NCBI GenBank assembly: GCA_002495235.1
Contig: DAEG01000062.1
Span: 1,358 to 42,384 of the forward strand
DNA: 41,027 nucleotides
Origin: Euryarchaeota archaeon UBA287
GTDB lineage: Archaea > Thermoplasmatota > UBA186 > UBA287
Reading direction: 5' to 3'
Below the pieces are notes generated by a model, which saw nothing but the letters and a program-made list of their open reading frames with translations, made no database searches and had not been told where the DNA came from. The position numbers and the translations under genes are program-made. Of the stretch, positions 7,568 through 15,528 are shown piece by piece (positions within the stretch are counted from its first letter, which is position 1; each line of letters opens with the position of its first letter).

Positions 7568-8361
7568 ATCGCTCCTCCTATGAAAGATATGAGTGCAACC
7601 AGCATGGAGTACCTCATGGTGGATGAAGCTCTCTCTCCCTTCAATAGCTTTACCGCAGAATAGATGAACAGCGCGTCCGCGATCATGACCAGCGCCATAT
7701 AGACGCCGGACAGGATGCCGCACAGGTAGGGTAGCGGGCTCAAGGCTATGGCCAGGGTCACGAACGCTGCAGACAGCGATCTGGCCATACGGGGGTTTAT
7801 GAGAGCTATCGTCCTCCTTTTTCCTCTGTCACCCTCCGCGTCCTCTATTCCCTTAGCTATCTCCCTGCCGAAGGTAGCAAAGAAAGCAAGGAGAAAGAGC
7901 GGAAGAGCGCCTCTGGCCCGTCCCGCGATGGCGCCGCCGAAGAGGAATATGGAGCCCACAAGGTAGCTTATGATCATGTTCCCTGCCGGGTTCTTCTTTG
8001 CGACGGTCTCGTAGGCTACCATCAGAGATACATTTATCAGGACTATGATGAAGACGGAGACGCCGAGAGGCAGTGATGCAAGAACGGCGAGCAGGAACAG
8101 CGCTGTTGACAGGTACAGCGCTCTTTGCCTCCCTATTCGCCCGGAGGGGAGTGGTCTGTCAGGGTGGGCTATCCCGTCTATCTCCACGTCCGTATAGTCA
8201 TTCAGCACGTTTCCTGCGGCCATGGCCAGAGAGGCGGTGACAGCGCCGAGGACATAGCCGTCTATCGGGCCTCCTCCGGAGATGAACACCGCTGCCAGAG
8301 TTCCAAGAGCGCCCATCGCGCAGTTGAGAGGTCTTATCAGCTTCAGGTAATCGAGCAGCAC
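7564..8361 (-). CDS. UbiA-type prenyltransferase, probable digeranylgeranylglyceryl phosphate synthase
   Basis: A 265-residue polytopic membrane protein of the UbiA family. Both Asp-rich motifs are visible: GNVLNDYTDVEID near residue 55 (prenyl diphosphate binding through Mg2+) and EIAKGIEDAEGD near 170. In archaea the member next to GGGP synthase normally adds the second geranylgeranyl chain to make digeranylgeranylglyceryl phosphate. The gene starts with GTG at 8361, because an in-frame stop lies two codons upstream, and it overlaps the GGGPS gene by 4 nt. It sits third in an operon with an amidohydrolase and endonuclease IV. Other UbiA substrates (menaquinone, haem) are less likely given the neighbour. 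Confidence 0.88.
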   Translation of the reverse strand: MLLDYLKLIRPLNCAMGALGTLAAVFISGGGPIDGYVLGAVTASLAMAAGNVLNDYTDVEIDGIAHPDRPLPSGRIGRQRALYLSTALFLLAVLASLPLGVSVFIIVLINVSLMVAYETVAKKNPAGNMIISYLVGSIFLFGGAIAGRARGALPLFLLAFFATFGREIAKGIEDAEGDRGKRRTIALINPRMARSLSAAFVTLAIALSPLPYLCGILSGVYMALVMIADALFIYSAVKLLKGERASSTMRYSMLVALISFIGGAI

Positions 8362-8382
8362 ATGTCATCAGCGGCATACGCA

Positions 8383-9204
8383 TTAAAAAGTCTGTCGTAG
8401 CGATTTAAGAGTGTCAAGGTTCCTCTTAAAGTCCTCTTCGTCACCCTGTGTCTCGAGTATCCCGGGGATCTCTGAGAACCTCGGATCATTCACGAATCTC
8501 CTGAAGGTCTCTGTACCGAGCGCTCCTTTGCCTATGTCTTCATGTCTGTCAAGGTGGCTCCCCAGCGTGCCTCTCGAATCATTCAGATGAAAAACGCTCA
8601 TATTCTCAATACCGACGGTTCTGTCAAACTCCTCCATGACCGCATCGTAGTTACCCCTGATGTCATAGCCCGATGCATAGGCATGGCACGTGTCAAAGCA
8701 CACAGCGACCCTCTTTTTTTCCGTGCGCTCCATTATGCCGGAGATCTGCTCGAATCTTCGTCCGATGTAGCTCCCCTGCCCCGCTGTTGTCTCCAGGACT
8801 ACTGTCGCTCTCGTCCCGTCCAGCGTCCTCCTGATGCCCTCGGCTATCCTCTCAACACCCTCGCGCTCGTCCTTGTTGGATCCGGGGTGTATCACCAGGT
8901 GCTTTATGCCCAGAGCATCGCACCTCTGCGCCTCGTGCACGAAGGACTCGACAGACTTATTCCACAGATCATCGTTTGGGCTTCCGAGATTTATCAGGTA
9001 GGAGGCATGAGCCACGGCTTCTTTCAGTCCGGTCCTTTTCATGCCTTCCGCGAAACCGTTCGCCTCCTCCGCGCCGATGTCCCTAGCCTTCCACTGCCTC
9101 TGGTTTTTGGTGAATATCTGTATCGCCTCGCAGCCCACAGCCATGCCTCTGTCCGGGGCCAGAGCGATCGACTTTGCTATTGACACATGGGCTCCCAGGT
9201 GCAT
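8383..9204 (-). CDS. nfo: Endonuclease IV (AP endonuclease)
   Basis: A roughly 273-residue TIM-barrel metallonuclease that cuts DNA 5' of abasic sites in base excision repair. Typical segments are LGAHVSIAKS at the start, AIQIFTKNQRQW, HASYLINLGSP, HLVIHPGSN, VVLETTAGQG, VCFDTCHAYASGYD, VFHLNDSRGTLGSHLDRHEDIGKG and GILETQGDEEDFKRN, which supply the His/Glu/Asp ligands of the three-Zn site. The ATG at 9204 is preferred because a GAGGAG ribosome site lies 5 nt upstream; a GTG at 9210 overlaps the amidohydrolase stop and is the alternative. Length is normal for the family. Confidence 0.93.
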   Translation of the reverse strand: MHLGAHVSIAKSIALAPDRGMAVGCEAIQIFTKNQRQWKARDIGAEEANGFAEGMKRTGLKEAVAHASYLINLGSPNDDLWNKSVESFVHEAQRCDALGIKHLVIHPGSNKDEREGVERIAEGIRRTLDGTRATVVLETTAGQGSYIGRRFEQISGIMERTEKKRVAVCFDTCHAYASGYDIRGNYDAVMEEFDRTVGIENMSVFHLNDSRGTLGSHLDRHEDIGKGALGTETFRRFVNDPRFSEIPGILETQGDEEDFKRNLDTLKSLRQTF

Positions 9205-9206
9205 GC

Positions 9207-10331
9207 TCACTCCTCGTAGACGATGTTGCCCTCTCCTATGCAGAGCGCTGGGTGGTTACCCAGCACAAAGGGATCATCGTTCCACAGGACCATTGAGGCC
9301 AATTTTCCCTCCTCCACTGTTCCGAGCTCGGCGAGTCCGAGGATCTCTGCGTTGTTCCTGGTTATCACGCCCATCGCCCTCTCTCTGCTCATACCGAAGC
9401 GAAGGAAGTGCCTGAGCTGGAGGAAGAGGTCCCTCTGAAGGATAACGGGATGATCGGTCATTAATCCGAACATAGGATTTACTGCCATGAGCGATTCCAC
9501 GTTCTTCCAGGTGTTGTGCTTCAGCTCTACCTTGTACGAAAACGAGTCTATGGGCCCGTAGATCACGGGGATGTTGGCGTCCTTGAGCGCCCTCCATGTG
9601 CTCTCCTCGAACACATCTCCGCAGTGATTGGCGACCACCCTGAGGCCGAACTCCGCTGCCACAGCCATCATGGTGTCTATGTCATCACTCTTGTGGACGT
9701 GGACCATCATGGGCATGCCTCTGAGCAGTTCTATCATCCCCTCGGTCACAGGATCCGTCTCCTCTGTGCTCCTCTTCCCCTGTTTGATCAGCACTTCCGC
9801 CTTCTTTGCCTTGTACAGCTCTCTTCTCAGGAGGCCTATGGCTCCCATTCTCGTAGTCGGCCTCTCTCCCTTCCATTCTCGTGTTGATCTCGGGTTGTAT
9901 CCCAGAGCCGCCTTCATCCCTATGTCTCTGACAAAGGCCCTCTTCACACTCCGCTCCCAGTTCCTTATCAGGCATGTCCTGCCTCCGATGATATTCCCGC
10001 TTCCCGGCATGACCTGCGCGTAGAGAACGCCGTGCTCCACGCTGTCCTCGAAGGATGGGTCATCCATGTACACCGAATCTATCGCCCTGTTCAGCGGCAG
10101 GAACTCCGCGAGTTCGTCGTTCGCCTCCCCCTCGTTGGAGGGTTCTCCCGCCCTGTCCAGTCCTATGTGGCAGTGCCCGTCTATGAAAGCCGGCGTCAAC
10201 ACGCCCTCGCCCAGGATCTCGCAGTCGGGTTTTTTGTCCGTTATCCCTGTTATCCTCTCCTCAAATGTTACGTACACGTCTCTCTTGAGTGTTGTCCCAT
10301 CGTACAGCTCTTTTGCCCGGATAGCGCGCAT
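9207..10331 (-). CDS. Amidohydrolase-superfamily protein (imidazolonepropionase-like)
   Basis: A 374-residue metal-dependent hydrolase. The N-terminal beta-sandwich (MRAIRAKELYDG...) leads into LTPAFIDGHCHIGLD with the HxH metal motif. MMVHVHKSDD and VVANHCGD follow, supplying further His ligands. MTDHPVI carries the conserved late Asp, and RNNAEILGLAELGTVEEGKLASMVLWNDDP is the classic C-terminal signature. The pattern is that of predicted imidazolonepropionase-related amidohydrolases; the substrate is unknown. The start at 10331 is the natural MRAIRA start and lies 24 nt downstream of a TATA box; an extension to 10361 would run into the promoter. It is the first gene of a four-gene minus-strand operon. 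A histidine ammonia-lyase gene lies 1.7 kb away, but a pathway link is speculative. Confidence 0.85.
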   Translation of the reverse strand: MRAIRAKELYDGTTLKRDVYVTFEERITGITDKKPDCEILGEGVLTPAFIDGHCHIGLDRAGEPSNEGEANDELAEFLPLNRAIDSVYMDDPSFEDSVEHGVLYAQVMPGSGNIIGGRTCLIRNWERSVKRAFVRDIGMKAALGYNPRSTREWKGERPTTRMGAIGLLRRELYKAKKAEVLIKQGKRSTEETDPVTEGMIELLRGMPMMVHVHKSDDIDTMMAVAAEFGLRVVANHCGDVFEESTWRALKDANIPVIYGPIDSFSYKVELKHNTWKNVESLMAVNPMFGLMTDHPVILQRDLFLQLRHFLRFGMSRERAMGVITRNNAEILGLAELGTVEEGKLASMVLWNDDPFVLGNHPALCIGEGNIVYEE

Positions 10332-10348
10332 AACGAAAAACGCAGAGT

Positions 10349-10360
10349 GCGTATATAACA
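10349..10360 (-). promoter_or_regulatory. TATA-like box of the amidohydrolase operon
   Basis: On the minus strand GTTATATAC is centred near 10355, 24 nt before the ATG at 10331. Confidence 0.65.
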
Positions 10361-10395
10361 CTTGTGCGCTCGTTCCCTCGCTCAGCGCATGAAAA

Positions 10396-10410
10396 GTTAT
10401 TTAAAAATAA
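10396..10410 (+). promoter_or_regulatory. TATA-like box of the L15e operon
   Basis: TTATTTAAAAATAA, centred near 10402, lies 27 nt before the ATG at 10429. It is one of the strongest A/T boxes in the window, fitting a ribosomal protein gene. Confidence 0.65.
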
Positions 10411-10428
10411 AAGAAACTATAGCCACGG

Positions 10429-10995
10429 ATGAAAGGAATGTACTCATACATGAACGAATTCTGGAAGGGTCAGAACAAAGAGGATTTCAGGGCACTGAGA
10501 TGGTCCAGGCTCATAGAGTGGCGCAGGGAACCGACCGTATGCAGGATAGACAGGCCGACAAGGCTCGACAGGGCCAGGGCTCTCGGCTATAAGGCAAAGC
10601 AGGGCATAGTTGTGGCTAGGGTCAAGGTGAGGAGGGGAAGTCTGAGGAAGCCGAGGCCAAGAATGGGGAGGCAGCCATCAAAGATGGGTGTGGCAAAGAT
10701 AACGATGAAGAAGAGCCTCAAGCGCATAGCCGAGGAGAGAGCGGCAAAGCACTATCCCAACCTGGAGGTTTTGAACTCCTATTTCGTTGCGAAGGACGGG
10801 AAACACAAGTATTTTGAGGTCATCCTCTTTGATCCTCTCACGTTCAGAAATGACAGCAGATACCCGAAGCAGATAGGAAGGGTCTTCAGAGGCCTCACCT
10901 CAGAGGGGAGAAAGAACAGAGGCATGGGTGCCAAGGGCAAGCGCTCCGTCCACTCAAGGCCGAGCGTGAACGCGGGTGCGATCCGGGGAAAGTGA
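10429..10995 (+). CDS. rpl15e: Large ribosomal subunit protein L15e
   Basis: A 188-residue basic protein matching archaeal/eukaryotic L15e along its length. Landmarks are MYSYMNEFWKG near the start, RLIEWRREPTVCRIDRPTRLDRARALGYKAKQG, the RRGSLRKPRPRMGRQPS rRNA-binding segment, HYPNLEVLNSYFVAKDGKHKYFEVILFDP, and RGLTSEGRKNRGMGAKG. It binds 23S rRNA in the large subunit. Two starts are possible, the ATG at 10429 (leaderless position) and one at 10438 beginning MYSYM as in many relatives. The FEN1 gene begins on the last base of its stop codon, so translation coupling is likely. Confidence 0.96.
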   Translation: MKGMYSYMNEFWKGQNKEDFRALRWSRLIEWRREPTVCRIDRPTRLDRARALGYKAKQGIVVARVKVRRGSLRKPRPRMGRQPSKMGVAKITMKKSLKRIAEERAAKHYPNLEVLNSYFVAKDGKHKYFEVILFDPLTFRNDSRYPKQIGRVFRGLTSEGRKNRGMGAKGKRSVHSRPSVNAGAIRGK

Positions 10996-11999
10996 TGGGA
11001 GTAGCGATCGGGGATATAATAAACCCGTACGCAGAGAGATGCTCGCTCGAATACTTTTCCTCCAAGACTCTGGCCGTTGACGGTAACAACGCAGTCTACC
11101 AGTTCCTGTCCAGCATCAGGCAGAGGGATGGAACACCACTGATGGATTCCCGTGGGAGGGTGACATCGCACCTCTCCGGTCTTTTGTACAGGAATTCCAA
11201 CATCGTTGAGAACGGAACGAGGCTCGTTTACGTCTTTGACGGCAGGCCGCCGCTGCTGAAGCACAGGACCCTGGATGAGAGGGCATCAAGGAAGCGAAAG
11301 GCGGAGGGCGAGTGGAGGGATGCTCTGGAGCGCGGTGACCTTGAGAAGGCAAAGACGAAGGCCGCGCAGACGTCAAGGCTCACGACCGACCTCATCGAAG
11401 ACTCAAAGGATCTCCTCGGCGCTCTGGGCATACCGGTGATACAGGCGCCGCAGGAGGGAGAGGCCCAGGCGGCCTTCATGGCATCGAGAGGAGACTGCTT
11501 CGCCAGCGTGTCACAGGACTACGACTCCCTGCTGTTTGGCGTTCCGCTGCTTGCGAGGAACGTCGCGGTGACGGGCAGGAGAAAGCTCCCGGGAAGGAAC
11601 GAGTACGTGGAGATCACTCCGGAGACGATAAGTCTCGCAGAGGTGCTCAGTGGACTGGGTATAACCAGAGAACAGCTCGTGGACATAGGGATAATCATAG
11701 GGACTGACTTCAACGACGGAATCTCCGGCTATGGGCCAAAGAAGGCTCTGGCCGCCGTAAAGGAGGGCAGGGACATCCTCAAGGACGTTGAGAACTGCGA
11801 CGAGATAAGGAGACTGTTCCTAGAGCCGGCGGTCACTGAGGATTACGTTCTAGAGTGGAGAGAGCCGGACGAGGAAAAGGTGCTAGAGATGCTGTGCGAG
11901 GAGCACGATTTCTCTGAGGACAGGGTCAAAAAAGCGCTCGAGAAGTTCGGACAGAAAGCCGAGAGCAAAAAGCAGAAGACCCTTGATTTTTTCGGTTAG
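10995..11999 (+). CDS. fen: Flap endonuclease 1
   Basis: A 334-residue structure-specific nuclease that removes 5' flaps in Okazaki-fragment maturation and repair. It begins MGVAIGDII and shows the N-domain Asp in LAVDGNNAVYQFL, FDGRPP, the acidic cluster APQEGEAQAAFMA, SQDYDSLLFG, GTDFNDGISGYGPKKAL (helix-hairpin-helix), and a C-terminal PCNA-binding PIP box in KQKTLDFFG. The ATG at 10995 shares one base with the L15e stop; the GTG immediately before it is an alternative start. L15e and FEN1 form one operon. All expected catalytic acidic residues appear to be present. Confidence 0.95.
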   Translation: MGVAIGDIINPYAERCSLEYFSSKTLAVDGNNAVYQFLSSIRQRDGTPLMDSRGRVTSHLSGLLYRNSNIVENGTRLVYVFDGRPPLLKHRTLDERASRKRKAEGEWRDALERGDLEKAKTKAAQTSRLTTDLIEDSKDLLGALGIPVIQAPQEGEAQAAFMASRGDCFASVSQDYDSLLFGVPLLARNVAVTGRRKLPGRNEYVEITPETISLAEVLSGLGITREQLVDIGIIIGTDFNDGISGYGPKKALAAVKEGRDILKDVENCDEIRRLFLEPAVTEDYVLEWREPDEEKVLEMLCEEHDFSEDRVKKALEKFGQKAESKKQKTLDFFG

Positions 12000-12027
12000 C
12001 GGGCTCCACGGCGGTTCTGCGCTCCAG

Positions 12028-12040
12028 TAAGTTTATATCT
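12028..12040 (+). promoter_or_regulatory. TATA-like box of the histidine ammonia-lyase gene
   Basis: AAGTTTATATCT, centred near 12035, lies 26 nt before the ATG at 12061, giving a leaderless mRNA. Confidence 0.65.
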
Positions 12041-12060
12041 ACACTTCTCATTCTTAACAC

Positions 12061-13569
12061 ATGCAGATAGACGGAGAGGGGCTGACTCTCGAGCAGTTCG
12101 TGAAAGTCTCCAGACAATTTGAAGAAGTGGAGCTTGGTTCTGCGGACAGGATAGAGGACTCACACAGGATCGTCAAGGAGATCGCGGAGGGTGAAAAACT
12201 GGTTTACGGGATCACCACGGGCTTCGGCGAGTTCGCTCACATCAGGATAAGCCAGGAGCAGAGGAAGACGTTGCAGGTGAACCTGATAAGGAGTCATGCG
12301 TGCGGCGTCGGTAAGCCCCTGAGCGAGGAAGAGGTCCGGGGGGCCATGCTCCTGAGAGCCAACACTCTGGCTAAGGGGAACTCGGGGGCGAGAGTTGAGG
12401 TTGTTGAGAGGCTGATAGAGATGCTCAACAGGGAGGTGTACCCATTTGTGCCGGAGAAGGGCTCTGTTGGTTCGAGCGGGGATCTCGCGCCGCTGGCACA
12501 CATGGCTCTTGTGCTGATCGGTGAGGGCAGAGGCTTTCTGGGGGGTGAGGTGCGTCCGGGCATTGAGTGCCTGAAACAGGCAGGGATAGAACCGATAGCG
12601 CTGGAGGAAAAGGAAGGGCTGGCGCTCATAAACGGGACACCGGTCATGACCTCTATAGGCGCTCTGGCGCTTAATGACGCGATAACCCTCCTCAAGGCAT
12701 CGGAGATCGCCTGTGCCATGTCCATCGAGGCCCTGCTGGCGAGCAGAGCTTTCCTTGACGGGAGAGTGCACGAAGCGAGAGGCATCGAGGGGCAGATAAA
12801 GAGCGCTGCGAACCTTCGAAGACTGGTAGAGGGCAGTGAGGTGATAGAGAGCCACACCGCGTGCAGGACTGTCCAGGACGCTTATTCCCTGAGGTGTGCC
12901 CCACAGGTCTTCGGCATAGCCCATGAGACCCTCGCATTTTGCAGGAGGCTCGTAGAGAGAGAGATGAACGCCAGCTGCGACAATCCCCTGGTCTTCGCAG
13001 ACACGGGGGAGGTCATATCGGCAGGCAACTTCCACGGCGAGCCTATGGCGCAGGTCATGGATTTCCTGTCGATCACCACTAGTGAGCTGGGCAGCATCAG
13101 CGAGCGGAGGATCTTCAGGTACATGGACGAGCACCTGAGCAACCTGCCCGCAGCACTGGTTGAGGACAGCGGCCTTAACAACGGGTTCATGATAGCGCAG
13201 TACGTGGCAGCCGCTCTGGCCTCTGAGAACAAGTCGTTATCACACCCCGCCAGCGTAGATTCTATACCAACGGCCGCAAATCAGGAGGATCATGTCAGTA
13301 TGGGCACCATCGCCGCTAGGAAGGCTCGGGAGGTTGTCTGGAACGTGAAGCGCATAGTCGCCATAGAGCTGTTATGCGCTGCGCAGGCGCTGGATTTCAG
13401 AAAGCCTCTGTCCTTCGGGAAGGGAAGTGAGATCGCCTATGAATGGATGAGAGAGCGCGTAGGCTTCGTCGAAGAGGACAGAAGCCTGAGCGGGGACATA
13501 GAGGGCATAGCCGGTGCGCTGGAGAATCTCGTTGCTGCCGTTGAGAGCGAGATAGGGCTGGAGCTTTAG
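12061..13569 (+). CDS. hutH: Histidine ammonia-lyase
   Basis: A 502-residue MIO-dependent lyase of the aromatic amino acid ammonia-lyase family, predicted to convert L-histidine to urocanate and ammonia. It shows YGITTGFGEFA with the catalytic Tyr loop, the HAL-type selector pair Ser78-His79 in NLIRSHACGVG, the prosthetic-group motif GSVGSSGDLAPLAHM, LINGTPVMT, VQDAYSLRCAPQVFG and CDNPLVF. The MIO tripeptide reads Ser-Ser-Gly (138-140) instead of the usual Ala-Ser-Gly; the central Ser is kept, so cyclisation should still be possible. No urocanase or formiminoglutamase is adjacent, so the rest of a hut pathway must lie elsewhere or be absent. Length and ends are normal. Confidence 0.92.
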   Translation: MQIDGEGLTLEQFVKVSRQFEEVELGSADRIEDSHRIVKEIAEGEKLVYGITTGFGEFAHIRISQEQRKTLQVNLIRSHACGVGKPLSEEEVRGAMLLRANTLAKGNSGARVEVVERLIEMLNREVYPFVPEKGSVGSSGDLAPLAHMALVLIGEGRGFLGGEVRPGIECLKQAGIEPIALEEKEGLALINGTPVMTSIGALALNDAITLLKASEIACAMSIEALLASRAFLDGRVHEARGIEGQIKSAANLRRLVEGSEVIESHTACRTVQDAYSLRCAPQVFGIAHETLAFCRRLVEREMNASCDNPLVFADTGEVISAGNFHGEPMAQVMDFLSITTSELGSISERRIFRYMDEHLSNLPAALVEDSGLNNGFMIAQYVAAALASENKSLSHPASVDSIPTAANQEDHVSMGTIAARKAREVVWNVKRIVAIELLCAAQALDFRKPLSFGKGSEIAYEWMRERVGFVEEDRSLSGDIEGIAGALENLVAAVESEIGLEL

Positions 13570-13619
13570 GCACGCCTCCGCAACGATTCAGTCCGATCCC
13601 TCTGGGGTTATCGTGCCAG

Positions 13620-14417
13620 CTATCCCGAAACAGGGGCTGTTGTCTCGGTCAGTTGCCCGAACTGGGTTCCGGTCTCGTTCATCAAGCCGCGGATCTGCGG
13701 GCCATATTCTTTCCACAAGCGTGACGCCAGATACGCGACCGTGCCCATGAGGGGGCTGCAGCAGAAGCCTCCAGAGCAGGACAGCAGGGCGCAGGGCGGA
13801 GAGGCGACTGCGAAGATCAGGGAGCATACGCCAAGCGTCAGCATTACCAGGGTAAAGATCGCTGGTGCCAAGAGCAGGAGCGACACAGTCAGCAGGCACA
13901 GCACGAGCAGTGACGGGACTATCAGCGCTACAAGCCAGCAGATCGCTACAATGAAAGCACTTACATCCGCGAGAAGAAATACTAGGTTTAGGCACGGGAC
14001 ACACCCGTTCGCGCATAGCAGCAGCGACAGCAGCGACAGCGTCACGAAGAGAAAGGCCACCACGAACAACCAGAAGAGCAGCAGCGACAGCGAGATCGCC
14101 AGCAGAACCAATGCAACAGGGGTGAGAACTAGGGTCGGGGGCAAAGACAGACAGAAAAGGGCAAAGCACACCACACTCACGATCACGGCCGCAGGCCCCA
14201 TCAAAAGGATCAGGATGCCGCCGCCCGTGCCTGCGAGAAAGGTCGAACAGCAGCCCAGCAGACCAAAGCCCAGGGCGTTCGCGTCCAACCTCTCCGTGAT
14301 CACATTTTCCTCGTTGGTGGTGTTCTCTTCCGTCGCGCCCGCTCCCAGAGGGATGCCGGCTGACAGCCCCACCATCAGGATCGCCATGATCAGGACAAGC
14401 GGAATTTCCTGCTTCAC
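13620..14417 (-). CDS. Cys- and Leu-rich multi-pass membrane protein, unknown function
   Basis: A roughly 265-residue very hydrophobic protein. It has an apparent signal sequence (KQEIPLVLIMAILMVGLSAG), a short polar Asn/Glu/Thr segment and then about six transmembrane stretches. It carries some fourteen Cys, many paired or clustered (GCC, CANGCVPC, CSGGFCCS), and ends in a soluble tail. Leu/Ser/Val low-complexity coding (CTG/TCG repeats near 14010-14100) dominates one part. The start is uncertain: ATG at 14441 or, more consistent with promoter spacing, GTG at 14417. A second long frame on the same strand (13588-14424) lacks membrane character and is a shadow. No family is recognised. Cys clusters suggest metal binding or disulfides, but that is a guess. 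Confidence 0.65.
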   Translation of the reverse strand: MKQEIPLVLIMAILMVGLSAGIPLGAGATEENTTNEENVITERLDANALGFGLLGCCSTFLAGTGGGILILLMGPAAVIVSVVCFALFCLSLPPTLVLTPVALVLLAISLSLLLFWLFVVAFLFVTLSLLSLLLCANGCVPCLNLVFLLADVSAFIVAICWLVALIVPSLLVLCLLTVSLLLLAPAIFTLVMLTLGVCSLIFAVASPPCALLSCSGGFCCSPLMGTVAYLASRLWKEYGPQIRGLMNETGTQFGQLTETTAPVSG

Positions 14418-14439
14418 CTGCCAACAGGTGCGTCCGCTC

Positions 14440-14451
14440 ATTTAAAAATTT
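14440..14451 (-). promoter_or_regulatory. TATA-like box of the Cys-rich membrane protein gene
   Basis: On the minus strand AATTTTTAAATG is centred near 14446, about 28 nt from the GTG at 14417 but only a few nt from the ATG at 14441. This favours the GTG start. Confidence 0.4.
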
Positions 14452-14520
14452 TGTTTTTTATGTCTTTGTGATCCCTGCGGGATGGGAGTGGCGCAACGCT
14501 GCATCGTTTTGAACGGATGG

Positions 14521-14534
14521 AAAAAAATATTATG
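14521..14534 (+). promoter_or_regulatory. TATA-like box of the 7-TM protein gene
   Basis: AAAATATTATG, centred near 14529, lies 25 nt before the ATG at 14554. Confidence 0.55.
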
Positions 14535-14553
14535 ATCTAGTCGGATAACAGCC

Positions 14554-15528
14554 ATGGATCCTTTGTCGGTCACAAGCTTCCTGTTCGCGGCTCTCCTCTG
14601 TGTCGTTCCATTCATTTTTGTGTACTTTCTGGCAGAGAGGCTTGAGAGCTATTTCCGTTCGAGGTCTTATCTCTTCATCCTGGGTTGCGTGTTCTCGGCC
14701 CTATCTTTCTCCCTGCTGGTGACTGATTCTATCTTGAACCCGAGCTCTATCTCGCTCGGCTCTGGGATGCATCTATCTGGAATCAATCTTGCAGGAACTC
14801 TGTTCTTTCTCCTGGCGGCCCTGTCGCTCTACATCATGACCGGAGGGGTCGTTGAGGCTCTTGGAGGGCAGAGAGAGGATCCCCTGCCAGCCCTGTTCGT
14901 TGTCGCGGTTCTCGCCGCTCTTTACTACGTTTTTGCTACCATGGAGGTGGATGAGCCGCTGTCCATGTCCCTGAACTTCGTATTTTCCATACTCTCTTTT
15001 CTGTTTCTCATTCTCTCGTTCAGGGATCTGTCTTACATATACGCGTCTCTTGCCTCAGGTTACCGGCTTTTCTCGCAGGTCTCATCCTACCTCCTCCTCT
15101 GGCACGTCTTCTATCAGGCATTCGGTTTTTTGGAGTATGTGGTGTCTTCAGGCATCGATGTCACGCTCTTCTACGAGGTGCAGATCTCTCTGACGCTAGT
15201 TATTCTGGTCCTTATGGCCTTTCCTGTGTTCAGGATGGTCAGGAGCCTGAACACGACGGTCAGTAATGACATCTCACCTTTTCTCAGCAGGATATCGGCC
15301 CTGATAGGTGGTTCTGCCCTGACCATACTCGGAATGGCCATGGCCGAGTACAACGGGAAGCACCGTGCATCGATACGTTACGATCCTGAGAGAGGGTTGA
15401 TAGGCGCGGATGAGGATTTTTTACCATTCCTCGCCTCGTACTTCGAGAGATACATAGGCCCGGTCGCGGGGAGGATATACTCAGAGTCGGTACCTCAGCA
15501 TGGCCGCGATCCCGCCAAAACTTCTTAA
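14554..15528 (+). CDS. Seven-TM membrane protein with C-terminal soluble domain, unknown
   Basis: A 324-residue protein with about seven hydrophobic segments in the first 235 residues, then a soluble C-terminal part of about 90 residues. The latter begins NTTVSNDISPFLSRISALIGGSALTIL and continues through EYNGKHRASIRYDPERGLIGADEDFL to the end. The layout (polytopic sensor-like module plus a small cytosolic domain) is reminiscent of archaeal 7-TM signalling proteins, but there is no recognisable kinase or cyclase motif and no family can be named. The gene has its own leaderless promoter. Its 3' end overlaps the convergent Pelota gene by 48 nt, an unusually long tail-to-tail overlap. Confidence 0.75.
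   Translation: MDPLSVTSFLFAALLCVVPFIFVYFLAERLESYFRSRSYLFILGCVFSALSFSLLVTDSILNPSSISLGSGMHLSGINLAGTLFFLLAALSLYIMTGGVVEALGGQREDPLPALFVVAVLAALYYVFATMEVDEPLSMSLNFVFSILSFLFLILSFRDLSYIYASLASGYRLFSQVSSYLLLWHVFYQAFGFLEYVVSSGIDVTLFYEVQISLTLVILVLMAFPVFRMVRSLNTTVSNDISPFLSRISALIGGSALTILGMAMAEYNGKHRASIRYDPERGLIGADEDFLPFLASYFERYIGPVAGRIYSESVPQHGRDPAKTS

Noticed and set aside
14005..14100. Tandem DNA repeat (CAGCAGCGACAG-like units)
   Set aside because: The units are imperfect and fully explained by Leu/Ser codons (CTG, TCG) of the membrane protein, so it is not called as a separate repeat feature.
13588..14424. Second long open frame (278 codons) on the minus strand over the Cys-rich membrane protein
   Set aside because: It encodes a Gly/Arg/Pro/His-rich, non-periodic protein with no signal, while the overlapping frame gives clean membrane segments and fits a promoter. 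The length is a by-product of GC-rich, Leu-rich coding.
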